Assembly: GCA_947498325.1 (NCBI GenBank)
Contig: CANMKE010000001.1
Coordinates: 575,432 to 639,431, forward strand
DNA length: 64,000 nt
Direction: 5' to 3'
Source of the DNA: an uncultured Persicobacter sp.
GTDB taxonomy: Bacteria; Bacteroidota; Bacteroidia; Cytophagales; Cyclobacteriaceae
The notes beneath the pieces were generated by a model. It saw nothing but the letters and a program-made list of their open reading frames with translations. It was not told the origin of the DNA and searched no databases. How positions within the stretch are numbered: the stretch's first letter is position 1; every line of letters begins with the position of its first letter. Positions 8,939 to 17,299 of this stretch are shown here, piece after piece. A program made the position numbers and the translations under genes.

Positions 8939-11590
8939 ATGAGTTCGATCAAAAATCTTATCGCTGGTGTACGTAAGGCACAGACCGAGTACAGTGACTT
9001 CACACAAGAACAAGTAGACGAAATTTTCCACCAAGCGGCTTTGGCTGCCAACAACGCGCGTATTCCATTGGCGAAGCAGGCGGTTGCTGAAACGGGTATG
9101 GGTATCGTTGAAGATAAAGTAATTAAAAACCACTTTGCTTCTGAGTTTATCTACAACAAGTACAAGGAAACAGTTACTTGTGGGATTATTGAAGAAGACG
9201 AAGCTGGTGGTATCATCAAAATCGCTCGCCCAGTCGGGATCATTGCAGGTATCGTTCCTACAACAAACCCTACTTCTACGGCGATCTTCAAAGCTTTGAT
9301 GGCTTTGAAAACACGTAACGGTATCATCTTCTCTCCACACCCTCGTGCAAAAGATTGTACCATCGCTGCTGCTAAAGTAGTATTGGATGCTGCTGTTGCT
9401 GCTGGTGCTCCTGAAGGAATTATCGGATGGATCGACGAGCCATCAGTAGATAAATCTTCTGAATTGATGAGTTCTGTGGACTTGATCTTGGCAACAGGTG
9501 GTCCTGGTATGGTGAAAGCGGCTTACTCTTCAGGTGTTCCAGCCATTGGAGTAGGAGCAGGTAACACGCCAGTAATTATTGACGATTCTTGTCATATCAA
9601 AATGGCAGTTAACTCTGTATTAGTATCTAAATCTTTCGATAACGGTGTAATCTGTGCTTCAGAGCAAGCGGTTGTTGTAGATGCTAAAATTTATGATGAA
9701 GTACGTGCTGAGTTCGCTGCTATGGGTGCACACATCTGTACGCCTGAGCAAGTAGAGAAAATGCGTAAAACGATCTTGGTTGAGACTAAGAAAGGTACTT
9801 GTGCATTGAACGCTGACATCGTTGGTCAGTCTGCACAGCGTATTGCTGAATTGGCAGGTTTCGAAGTGCCAGTAGGTACTAAAGCATTGATCGGTGAAGT
9901 GGAAAGCGTTGAATTCGACGAGCCATTCGCACACGAGAAATTGTCTCCAGTATTGGCGATGTACAAATCGAAAAACTTTGACGACGCATTGGCGAAAGCT
10001 GACCGTTTGGTTGTTCAAGGTGGTTTGGGTCACACTTCGGTATTGTATGCTGACCAAGCTGAGCACGAAAAGATTGAGAAATTCCAAAACTTGATGAAAA
10101 CTGGCCGTACGTTGATTAACATGCCAGCAGCTCAAGGTGCAATCGGTGATATCTATAACTTCAAATTAGCGCCATCTTTGACTTTGGGTTGTGGTTCTTG
10201 GGGTGGTAACGCCGTATCTGAAAACGTTGGACCTACTCACCTTTTAAATATCAAAACTGTGGCACAAAGAAGAGAAAACATGTTGTGGTTCCGTATCCCA
10301 GAGAAGGTTTACTTCAAGTTCGGTTCACTTCAATTGGCTTTGCAAGAATTGCATGATGAAGGTAAAAAACGCGTATTCATCGTAACTGACCGTGGTTTGG
10401 CTGGTTTGGGATACACTGACTTTATCACTAAGTCTTTGGAAGCAAACAACATCGATTACCGTATTTTCTCTGAAGTTGATGCTGATCCAGTATTGTCTGT
10501 AGTACGTCAGGGTGCTGAGCAAATGACTGCTTACCAACCAGATTACGTTATCGCATTGGGTGGTGGTTCTGCAATGGATGCTGCCAAAATCATGTGGGTA
10601 ATGTACGAACACCCAGAGGTTGAGTTCTCTAAATTGGCAATGACCTTTATGGATATCCGTAAGCGTATTGCTAAATTCCCTAAAATGGGATCTAAAGCTC
10701 AATTCATGGCTGTTGCTACTTCTTCAGGTACAGGTTCTGAGGTAACTCCTTTCTCTGTAATTACTGACGATGCAACAGGTGTTAAATACCCATTGGCAGA
10801 TTACGAATTGACTCCAAACGTTGCAGTTATCGACCCTGAGTTGGTAATGTCTATGCCTAAAGGCTTGACAGTTGCTTCTGGTATTGATGTAATGACGCAC
10901 GCATTGGAAGCTTTGGTTTCTGTAATGGCATCTGATTACACTAACCCATTGGCTTTGGAAGCTGCGCGTTTAGTATTCAAATACTTGCCTTTGTCTGTTG
11001 AAGGTGGTTCTTCTGACTTGAAAGCGAAAGAGAAAATGGCTAACGCTGCTGCAATGGCGGGTATGGCATTTGCTAACGCATTCTTGGGAGTTTGTCACTC
11101 AATGGCACACAAATTGGGAGCGGCATTCCACATTCCTCACGGTATCGCGAATGCATTGATGTTGAACGAAGTTATCCGTTTCAACTCTGTTTCTTCTCCA
11201 CGTAAAATGACTGCTTTCCCTCAGTACAAATACCCTAACGCAGCATTCCGTTATGCTCGTGCGGCTGACCACTGTGGATTAGGCGGTAAAAACGAAGAAG
11301 AGAAAGTACAAAACTTGATCCAAGCAATCTCTGACTTGAACGCTAAAATTGGTGTTCCAGCAACAATCCAAGAGTGGGGTGTTTCTGAAGCATTGTTCTT
11401 GGAGAAATTGGATACTTTGGTTGAAGAAGCATTCGATGACCAATGTACTGGTGCTAACCCACGTTACCCATTGATGGAAGAGATTCGTGAGATGTTGTTG
11501 CGTGCTTACTACGGCCCAAAAGCATACGAAGCTAAACAAGCTGAAGAAGCTAAAGCTGCTAAGCCAGCGAAAAAAGCTGCTAAAAAATAA
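8939..11590 (+). CDS. adhE: Bifunctional acetaldehyde-CoA/alcohol dehydrogenase AdhE
   Basis: Converts acetyl-CoA to ethanol by way of acetaldehyde with two NADH during fermentation; the family forms cytoplasmic filaments (spirosomes). The 883 residues are close to the usual 870-890. Residues 1-440 are the CoA-acylating aldehyde dehydrogenase with the catalytic Cys239 (NGVICASEQ, bases 9653-9655). Residues 455-865 are an iron alcohol dehydrogenase with the nucleotide loop GGGSAMDAAK and the metal-binding His motif HSMAHKLGAAFHIPHG. The last about 17 residues are an unusual Ala/Lys-rich tail (KAAKPAKKAAKK). The gene uses a narrow, repetitive codon set (for example TTGG leucines, GGT, GCT) unlike its neighbours, which suggests high expression. 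It is monocistronic, with its own promoter candidate and terminator. Confidence 0.97.
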   Translation: MSSIKNLIAGVRKAQTEYSDFTQEQVDEIFHQAALAANNARIPLAKQAVAETGMGIVEDKVIKNHFASEFIYNKYKETVTCGIIEEDEAGGIIKIARPVGIIAGIVPTTNPTSTAIFKALMALKTRNGIIFSPHPRAKDCTIAAAKVVLDAAVAAGAPEGIIGWIDEPSVDKSSELMSSVDLILATGGPGMVKAAYSSGVPAIGVGAGNTPVIIDDSCHIKMAVNSVLVSKSFDNGVICASEQAVVVDAKIYDEVRAEFAAMGAHICTPEQVEKMRKTILVETKKGTCALNADIVGQSAQRIAELAGFEVPVGTKALIGEVESVEFDEPFAHEKLSPVLAMYKSKNFDDALAKADRLVVQGGLGHTSVLYADQAEHEKIEKFQNLMKTGRTLINMPAAQGAIGDIYNFKLAPSLTLGCGSWGGNAVSENVGPTHLLNIKTVAQRRENMLWFRIPEKVYFKFGSLQLALQELHDEGKKRVFIVTDRGLAGLGYTDFITKSLEANNIDYRIFSEVDADPVLSVVRQGAEQMTAYQPDYVIALGGGSAMDAAKIMWVMYEHPEVEFSKLAMTFMDIRKRIAKFPKMGSKAQFMAVATSSGTGSEVTPFSVITDDATGVKYPLADYELTPNVAVIDPELVMSMPKGLTVASGIDVMTHALEALVSVMASDYTNPLALEAARLVFKYLPLSVEGGSSDLKAKEKMANAAAMAGMAFANAFLGVCHSMAHKLGAAFHIPHGIANALMLNEVIRFNSVSSPRKMTAFPQYKYPNAAFRYARAADHCGLGGKNEEEKVQNLIQAISDLNAKIGVPATIQEWGVSEALFLEKLDTLVEEAFDDQCTGANPRYPLMEEIREMLLRAYYGPKAYEAKQAEEAKAAKPAKKAAKK

Positions 11591-11631
11591 TTGACACTAA
11601 TCTGTAAGACGATTTAGTTCTTTACAATTAA

Positions 11632-11659
11632 CCCGACGCATTTTGTGTCGGGTTTTTTT
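11632..11659 (+). terminator. Rho-independent terminator of adhE
   Basis: Stem CCCGACGC / GTGTCGGG with a short loop, followed by seven Ts, 41 bases after the adhE stop. Confidence 0.88.
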
Positions 11660-11712
11660 GTGCCCAAAGTTTTGTGGACCATGGTAGGGATACTGAATGG
11701 TACCACCAACAC

Positions 11713-11737
11713 TATCGCAAGAGTCGCTCTTGTGATA
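11713..11737. repeat. Single diverged copy of the TATCGC..GTGAT hairpin repeat
   Basis: TATCGCAAGAGTCGCTCTTG followed by TGATA forms an 8-bp stem (CGCAAGAG / CTCTTGTG, one G-T pair) with a TCG loop. It keeps the outer bases and geometry of the hairpin repeated at 38.5 kb and 63.3 kb (TATCGCGAGAC / TCC / GTCTCGTGAT), but the stem arms have changed together (AGAG/CTCT against AGAC/GTCT). Confidence 0.6.
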
Positions 11738-11852
11738 CCTTGAATAGACCTCCTTAAAAATATGTGTACGCTGTGGACAAATAAATACCCCTTAGATTTT
11801 TTGTGTCTTGTCCTGAAATAACTTGGGACCTTTTACCGACTTTTTCATCTGA

Positions 11853-12218
11853 TTGTTTGCCTTGAAAATTGTACTATTAAGAGTGTGTATTTTAAATCGA
11901 ATTTCGAGAAGTCGCCGCATACGCCACGTTCACGTAGGGGAATTCAAAATTGATAGCAAACCATCCAATCGGGAAGTTGGCTACGGACAAGCAGATATTT
12001 ATTTTTACCCAAAAGATACGACCAATCCAAAAGCTTGGGTGCTGGAATTCAAAAAGAAGAATGTCGATGATAAAGGAGACCTACCATCTCTTGCCGAAGA
12101 TGCCCTAAAGCAAATCCATGACCGTGTCTATCTCGATGAAATCAAAGCCCACGGACATACCGATATTTTGTGTATGGGGATCGCTTTCGAAGGTAAAAAG
12201 GTGGTTTGTGCTTTTTGA
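11853..12218 (+). pseudogene. C-terminal remnant of a PD-(D/E)XK nuclease protein of the AAA-ATPase/DUF1703 type
   Basis: From about residue 28 onward the frame reads like the nuclease end of the large AAA-ATPase/PD-(D/E)XK proteins common in Bacteroidota: GYGQADIYFYP (the Asp motif), WVLEFKKKN (E-x-K motif), then AEDALKQIHDRVY and a terminal GIAFEGKKVVCAF. Intact members are over 500 residues with an N-terminal P-loop ATPase; here that part is absent and the first 27 residues match nothing. I read this as a decayed 3' fragment. Upstream, at 11713, is a repeat-family hairpin. An expressed small nuclease-like protein cannot be excluded. Confidence 0.6.
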
Positions 12219-12275
12219 TTATTAGGATTATTTCTAATTTACAATAATCATTAACCCTATATACTTTCTTGTCAA

Positions 12276-12611
12276 ATGAACTACGACCAAAAATTTTTTC
12301 GGGTATCTTCCAACGCTAATAACGGCGAAACCTCAACCGACACCATTTTTAAATACAACCAATCAGGTGATATCTTGATGGGGGAATATTCGGGGGGAAT
12401 GATCAACCGAGGTCAGTTGATTGGAAAGGTGGATGCTGATGGAAATATCAATATGCGTTATCAGCAGATAAATACAAAAGGTGAACTGATGACAGGGGAA
12501 TGTCAGTCCCGACCAGAGCTCTTACCCAACGGGAAAATCCGCCTGCACGAAAAGTGGCTGTGGACTTCGGGGGATCATTCTTCGGGAACGTCAATATTGG
12601 AGGAAATATGA
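12276..12611 (+). CDS. Conserved hypothetical protein with a MORN-like beta motif (often labelled N-acetylglutamate synthase)
   Basis: A 111-residue soluble protein. The pattern IFKYNQSGDILMGEYSGG, then GQLIGKVDADGNINMRYQQI, then GELMTGECQSRPELLPNGKI shows repeated strand-turn-strand units, as in a small family I recognise from Bacteroidota and Firmicutes that databases often call N-acetylglutamate synthase. That name is probably inherited from the GNAT gene that commonly follows, and I see no acetyltransferase motif in this protein. Its stop overlaps the next start (ATGA at 12608-12611), so the two are likely translationally coupled. Function unknown. Confidence 0.7.
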   Translation: MNYDQKFFRVSSNANNGETSTDTIFKYNQSGDILMGEYSGGMINRGQLIGKVDADGNINMRYQQINTKGELMTGECQSRPELLPNGKIRLHEKWLWTSGDHSSGTSILEEI

Positions 12612-13078
12612 GCGCCGCCGAACCCATCAGAATTTTACCTTTTGCAGCGCCATTAAAAGAGGACATCAAGCGGCTGAATTACGAGTGGTTGGAGAAATAT
12701 TTTGTCGTGGAGCCTGCTGATGTTGTTGCACTTTCAAACCCTCAGGAAGAAATCATTGATAAAGGCGGGATGATATTTTTTGCCCAAATGAATGGGGAGG
12801 TAGTTGGTACTGTGAGCCTGTTAAAGAAAAGCGAAAATATTTATGAAGTAGGAAAAATGGCGGTAACGGAGTCGGCACAAGGGCAGGGAATTGGCCGGTT
12901 GCTTTTGGAACACTGCCTGAAAATAGCAATAGAGATTTCTGTTGAGAAGTTGATTTTGTATTCAAATCGGAAGTTGGTGACAGCCTTGAGGCTATATGAA
13001 AAATATGGTTTCGTAGAAGTGTCGATGGATACCGATCTGTATGCTCGGGCGGATATTAAAATGGAAAGATCGATGTGA
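12608..13078 (+). CDS. GNAT family N-acetyltransferase
   Basis: A 156-residue protein when started at the ATG at 12608, which overlaps the preceding stop as ATGA; a longer upstream frame exists but would overlap the previous gene by over 100 bases. The acetyl-CoA-binding motif A is clear: MAVTESAQGQGIGRLLLEH (Q-x-x-G-x-G). Motif B is YEKYGFVEV. An acidic N-terminal substrate half (IFFAQMNGEVVGTVSL) precedes it. The family transfers acetyl groups to amines; the substrate here is not predictable. It pairs with the small conserved protein upstream. Confidence 0.88.
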   Translation: MSAAEPIRILPFAAPLKEDIKRLNYEWLEKYFVVEPADVVALSNPQEEIIDKGGMIFFAQMNGEVVGTVSLLKKSENIYEVGKMAVTESAQGQGIGRLLLEHCLKIAIEISVEKLILYSNRKLVTALRLYEKYGFVEVSMDTDLYARADIKMERSM

Positions 13079-13347
13079 GGAAGTATTCACCATATTAGTG
13101 AGTGGGTGTTATGAGCCATGAATACCTTGAGTAATTACCTTGAGTAAAGGGATTACCAGGATTTTTACTTAAGTTAAGTATTTGATCAAAAATAGCCTAT
13201 AAAATGTCACTGGTCGGATTTTGTGTTCCCGTCACCGATCACCAGTCACCAGTCACCTTTTTTTAGTACTATGGGTTTTTACTATAGCAAAGAATTATAT
13301 TAGCTCAGTCATTTACAAAAATAACTTTTACCCTTAACCACAACCTT
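13079..13347. repeat. Intergenic region with short direct and inverted CACCAGT repeats
   Basis: Bases 13207-13256 contain CACTGGTCGG followed by CCGTCACCGATCACCAGTCA and a further CCAGTCACC. The ATCACCAGTCACCAGTCACC part is a run of 7-base direct repeats, and its beginning can pair with the upstream CACTGGTCGG, giving a hairpin followed by Ts, possibly a terminator for the GNAT pair. Nothing else is recognisable in this gap. Confidence 0.45.
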
Positions 13348-13950
13348 ATGAAAACTTTTAAATTATCCATTGTTTTGCTGTTATTCAGCATGACTGGATT
13401 CGCGCAATCCAATGATTTCTCCAAGCATCAAATAGCTGTTCACTATGGAACTTTTGGCGGGAATGAACTATATCAATTGCAGGATATAGTAGGAGCAGGG
13501 AGCTATGATAGTGATCGTTTTTTTACCATCGGATTGAGTTACACTTACCGGATCAATCATTGGCTTGGTCTATCCTCGGGCATTGAATATGGGAATCATA
13601 ATGTGATTTTTAAACCGCCTTTTACAGGGGGAGAACCACCTCAGCCTAAGCAACAATCTTTTTCGGTTGTGAATATCCCATTGACAGCTCAAGTTGACTT
13701 TTGGAAATACGTTTTTGTCAATGGTGGGGCACTTATCAGTATAGATGCTCAAAAAAATGAGGAAATAGGGTCTTTAAGTGGCTTGGGCTTTGTACTTGGG
13801 GCAGGGCTTAAATATGATTTTTCCTTTGGAGCCACCGTGTTTGTCAATCCATATTTGAAAATGCAAAACCTACTTTCCTTTGAAGATAAAGACTTTTCTT
13901 ATTCCTTAGCAGAGTCAGGGGTGAAGATCGGTATGGCGTATAATTTTTAA
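13348..13950 (+). CDS. Outer-membrane beta-barrel protein (PorT-like/OMP_b-brl)
   Basis: A 200-residue protein with a Sec signal peptide ending at GFAQS. The mature part consists of alternating amphipathic strands with Gly/aromatic turns (YRINHWLGLSSGIEYGNHNV, VNIPLTAQVDFWKYVFVNGG), and the last residues SGVKIGMAYNF end in the C-terminal aromatic typical of beta-barrel insertion signals. This fits the small 8-strand barrel family common in Bacteroidota. No function can be assigned. It stands alone between the GNAT and DoxX genes. Confidence 0.75.
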   Translation: MKTFKLSIVLLLFSMTGFAQSNDFSKHQIAVHYGTFGGNELYQLQDIVGAGSYDSDRFFTIGLSYTYRINHWLGLSSGIEYGNHNVIFKPPFTGGEPPQPKQQSFSVVNIPLTAQVDFWKYVFVNGGALISIDAQKNEEIGSLSGLGFVLGAGLKYDFSFGATVFVNPYLKMQNLLSFEDKDFSYSLAESGVKIGMAYNF

Positions 13951-13987
13951 ATTTCAGGGGAATTGTTGTTTCATTTTCTTTTGGGAC

Positions 13988-14016
13988 TTGTTGCAAAGAT
14001 TGATACCTTATATTTT
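13988..14016 (+). promoter_or_regulatory. Candidate promoter of the DoxX-like gene
   Basis: A TTG (13988-13990) and TATATTTT (14009-14016, one base off TAnnTTTG) are separated by 18 bases, a normal Bacteroidota spacing, about 33 bases before the start. Confidence 0.3.
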
Positions 14017-14048
14017 ATAATAATAACATTAACCAAAATCAACCAAAA

Positions 14049-14453
14049 ATGTCGATCAAAACCTTGTCAAAAATCTTCTATGGTGCCACAGCATTATTTA
14101 CTGTCATGATGCTCATGTCTGCTGGCATGTATATTTTCAAAACTGATATGGTCGCACAAATGCTATCCTCTTTGGGGTATCCGACCTACATTATCTATCC
14201 GCTCGCCCTTGCAAAAGTTCTGGGCATCGTTGCCATCTGGATCAACCATTCCCAGTCGCTTAAAGAATGGGCTTATGCAGGTTTCTTTTTCGATTTTACC
14301 TTGGCAATTTTTGCGCACCTTGAAGTGAGCGATGGTCAGGCAGGAGGAGCCGTTTTAGCGATGGTACTTTTATTGGCGTCGTATTTTACCGAGAAAAAGG
14401 TAAGAGCGCCACAAGCTGTCGCTCAACAGGAAAAGGAATTAAGCAAAGCATGA
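14049..14453 (+). CDS. DoxX-like family integral membrane protein
   Basis: A 134-residue protein with four hydrophobic segments at about 10-30, 45-65, 72-90 and 97-113, the four-helix layout of DoxX. The sequence LGYPTYIIYPLALAKVLGIV and the following AYAGFFFDFTLAIFAHL match the conserved Pro/Ala-Lys and Gly-Phe-Asp positions of the family. A charged cytoplasmic tail ends the protein. The DoxX family is loosely linked to redox and stress processes, but this branch has no settled role. The MITE-like element begins 23 bases after its stop. Confidence 0.8.
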   Translation: MSIKTLSKIFYGATALFTVMMLMSAGMYIFKTDMVAQMLSSLGYPTYIIYPLALAKVLGIVAIWINHSQSLKEWAYAGFFFDFTLAIFAHLEVSDGQAGGAVLAMVLLLASYFTEKKVRAPQAVAQQEKELSKA

Positions 14454-14475
14454 TTTTATCATAGCCATTAAATTG

Positions 14476-14866
14476 TAGGGGGCTGTTGCACAATCATAAT
14501 CTGATTTTATATCACGAAATTTTATTGGGTCACTGTACGGGCAAACCTAATGTCATTAAGTTAAGGATTTTGAGGGACACAGGTCTAAATTTGAAATGCT
14601 CGTAGAGGCCTTATTCTTAACGACTCACGTAACAATTTGAACAAATCTAAGAGGAAACCTATAAAATCACCATTAATTTAGACGTTAAAAATAATGTCTC
14701 TACAGGATAATGCGCTTAGCTTAATGATATTGCGGGCAGACCTGTGTGTCTGCCCAAATCATCATAATTTTTGTTTGGTTTGGATATACACACAGGTGCA
14801 TCCGTACAGCTCACGAAATCATCTTTTGTGCTAAATTCATAGAACTGAGTTGTGCAACAGCCCCTA
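14476..14866. mobile_element. MITE-like fold-back element, about 390 bp
   Basis: The ends are a perfect 15-bp inverted repeat, GGGGCTGTTGCACAA (14479-14493) and TTGTGCAACAGCCCC (14850-14864), extendable outward through TA with one extra G on the left. Inside are further inverted pairs in nested order: CTGTACGG (14533) with CCGTACAG (14802), AATGTCATTAAGTTAAG (14549) with CTTAGCTTAATGATATT (14715), and a 21-base arm at 14602-14622 with 14683-14703. There is no transposase ORF. An 83-residue frame starting at 14746 has no recognisable product. The GGGGCTGTTGCA type of end is seen in DDE-transposase insertion sequences, so this is probably a non-autonomous or deletion derivative. Confidence 0.6.
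14734..14755. repeat. Perfect hairpin inside the fold-back element
   Basis: GGGCAGAC (14734-14741) and GTCTGCCC (14748-14755) form an 8-bp stem with a CTGTGT loop, lying in the right half of the element. Confidence 0.6.
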
Positions 14867-14880
14867 CCGTCAGGTACAAA

Positions 14881-14911
14881 AAAAAGACAGCGTCGCGGCC
14901 GTCTTTTTTAA
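14881..14911. terminator. Bidirectional terminator downstream of the lipoprotein gene
   Basis: AAAAAAGAC and GTCTTTTTT flank a GC-rich hairpin top (GC / GGC around GTCGC). It can end minus-strand transcription of the lipoprotein gene, whose stop is at 14918, and plus-strand readthrough from the MITE side. Confidence 0.7.
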
Positions 14912-14917
14912 TTTATA

Positions 14918-15727
14918 TTAATACGCCGCCACTTGCTGAGCGGGTGTTGAACGCGTATAGGCAAAACCTCCCGACCTTCCCTGTGACCATTTGGTGAAAG
15001 TAACCTGCAGGTATATATCATCCTCGATCAGGTGTAACACTAATTTTTTGCCCACCACATTTTTGGGGTCGCCAACGGTTGCACGAAATTTCCCGAAACT
15101 CAATGTTTCATAATCTGCCAATTCTCCAATGGCCCAGGTGGTTCCCACGGGGCTGTCCACCTTATTGGCGCTGGATTCCTGTGCGATATTATAGATTTGT
15201 CCTCCGCCAACACCGCGGGTAATGATTACATTTGCGGTCAGGGAATCCTGATTTGCGGGTAAGTTCTCATCAGCGACCTCTGCTTTTTCAAAGGTCAGCT
15301 CCGCACCGTCCCATACCTTGGCGGTGGGTTCATCCTCCTCTTTTTCAGTAACCGTAACTTCTACCGAAATCGTTTCACGCGCTAAACCATTCAGCAAGGC
15401 GACCTGCCCGGTGATTTTCGGGTTGGCTTGCGCATCGAACAAAGTGGAATCGTAAACGGTCACTTCGCCAGTAGAAGCATTAACCTCCATGGCCGTATCC
15501 AGGCTTTGATCAATTAAAAGGTAGGTAATCAGTCCCGAAGAAGTGGAGGCATCAATGTCCCCAATTTTTTGCCCATTCATCGGCATTTCTTCAATGGTGG
15601 CCGTGAAATCCTGCGCCGTAATCACAGGGCCGCTTGAGGGGGTATCGTCATCGGAAGAGCCACAGGAAAAAGTCATCAGACTTATGGTCATTAGCAGCAG
15701 CAGTAAACTTGCTTTCATTTCAGTCAT
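14918..15727 (-). CDS. Lipoprotein with a cadherin-like N-terminal domain, function unknown
   Basis: A 269-residue protein with a lipoprotein signal peptide (SLMTFSC, Cys22) followed by an Asp-rich stretch (GSSDDDTPSS) that often serves as a surface-export tether in Bacteroidota. Residues about 35-125 resemble a cadherin/Ig-like fold (DFTATIEEMPMNGQKIGDID, LDTAMEVNASTGEVTV). The remaining 130 residues form an all-beta domain I do not recognise (LHLIEDDIYLQVTFTKW). An alternative start nine bases downstream (MKASLLLL) would leave the lipobox intact. Probably outer-membrane anchored. It stands alone, with a terminator behind it. Confidence 0.7.
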   Translation of the reverse strand: MTEMKASLLLLLMTISLMTFSCGSSDDDTPSSGPVITAQDFTATIEEMPMNGQKIGDIDASTSSGLITYLLIDQSLDTAMEVNASTGEVTVYDSTLFDAQANPKITGQVALLNGLARETISVEVTVTEKEEDEPTAKVWDGAELTFEKAEVADENLPANQDSLTANVIITRGVGGGQIYNIAQESSANKVDSPVGTTWAIGELADYETLSFGKFRATVGDPKNVVGKKLVLHLIEDDIYLQVTFTKWSQGRSGGFAYTRSTPAQQVAAY

Positions 15728-17299
15728 GGTTCAGTTTATTTATCATTGGATATTTACTCTTTAACGGTTTTGGACGAATAGATGCTTTTGGGTATAGCAA
15801 TATTTTAGCGAGATCAGCATTTATTGCCTAAGTGTCAGTAAAGGCTGAGGGCTTATTTGCGTCAGCTTTTAAATCATGTGAGTAGGTGTTCAGCACAAAG
15901 GTGATCCTTTATCAGCCTGAATGCCGTGCTTTGTGTTCATCAGTGGTTTCGCTTTAGTGCGAATTATTGATACCTCGAAATATTCAGAAATGCTTTTAGC
16001 TAATATATGGTGGAATGCCGCATGAAGGCTTCTGTGGAGGCATATCAGTAGGCTAAAAGGCTTCCTTCGGTTATTAAGCTGATCAGGAGCCCATGATGGT
16101 GGAAATTGAATATTTTGGATTAAAATTTTTGTTTCATTTTTATTCAATAGCAGAAATTGTAACAAATGTGGTGTTTTGTTGATCAAAAATGTTGCTTTTA
16201 ATGGCGTTACACTGGGGAATTTGAGGAAAGAAATTGATTATTTTTTCTCAAAAATTGAGGAAATTTTACACACATCTACTTGTGTTTTTTATCACTTTTT
16301 ACAGAAAAAAATAATTTTATTGTAGGTGAAGTAGCAACTAAGCCTTGTACGAGTAGCTGCTTTTGGAAAGGTAGACTTGGACCTCAGGTGGAATACTGAG
16401 CGGTGTATCGCCCTTTATTGGGCATGGTTCATTCTTGTAAATATCGAACAGGAAGGGCTTCTCCTGGCTGAGTTGAGGGGGGAGGATTTTTAGGAGCAGT
16501 TCAGCACAATTCCTTCTTCACGATGGTATAATATAGAGTTGAAAAGTAGGAAGGCTGCTTCCTCTGATAGCATGTATTATCATTCTTAATGGACCTCTCG
16601 GGGGTAGTTAACCTTGATATTTTAAAAATAGAGGCGGATTTTTGCCTTTTTCTTTTGCTCTATTCACGGATCGGTATTCAGAGCACTCAGGAGTCGACAG
16701 GCGTGGTGTTTTATATTTTTCTTATACCTTCCTTAAGACACTAATAGCGGGATTGATACGCTTTGGCGCTTGTTTTTTGTGGTCAGGGCTCACAGTCCTT
16801 CAGGGTATTGGCATGGGGTGTTTTATGCTGAAGGACTTCCTTTTTCCACTTGTTGATTCTTCAGCTAAAGTGCTTGAAGCTGTTCATCAGCGCTTATATT
16901 TTTCCATGCAAGCGAAAATTGATCAAGCTATTTTTATGCGCAATAATTCATGAATTTAAAAAGCGTAATGGTTTTTGTTAGATGTATGTTTTTGTGATTT
17001 TTTCATGAATTAAATCAGTTGCTTGAGGTTGTTTTTTTAAGCGGCTTCAGCTTATTTATCCATCATCATTAAAGATTTTTATACTCTTTTGCCGCCTTGA
17101 CTGTCAGCGATCACCGATATTTATCAAAAATGTTCCTGTAGTCATCAAATCATATATGATCTGATTATATATTTTTTATGGAAAAAATTCAAAAATAATT
17201 AGTAATATTATTGTTTGACACCCAACATTAAACGTGCCTTAGGGCTTTACATTTGACGGTTTTATAGGATTGTTTGTATTACCTTGATACAAAAAAAGT
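15728..17299. other. 1.57 kb region with no supported gene
   Basis: Short frames on both strands (for example 15890-16186 and 16642-16953) lack recognisable domains, sensible starts or coding-like composition. Base composition varies along the gap: 16330-16640 is richer in G, with potential local stems such as CTCAGGTGGAATACTGAG, while 16960-17290 is very AT-rich. A 12-base palindrome ATCATATATGAT lies at 17149-17160, 140 bases before the PAS gene. I see no tRNA or recognisable ncRNA; an unannotated structured RNA in 16330-16640 is possible. Confidence 0.5.

Noticed and set aside
12500..12607. Longer N-terminus of the GNAT gene
   Set aside because: It would overlap the preceding gene by over 100 bases; the ATGA overlap at 12608 gives a normal GNAT length.
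14746..14997. 83-residue plus-strand frame
   Set aside because: It spans the right end of the fold-back element, a terminator and the antisense of the lipoprotein gene, with no recognisable product.
15890..16186. 98-residue minus-strand frame in the 15.7-17.3 kb gap
   Set aside because: No domain, signal peptide or coding-like composition.
16642..16953. 103-residue plus-strand frame in the same gap
   Set aside because: Although partly hydrophobic, it has no family resemblance and no convincing start context.
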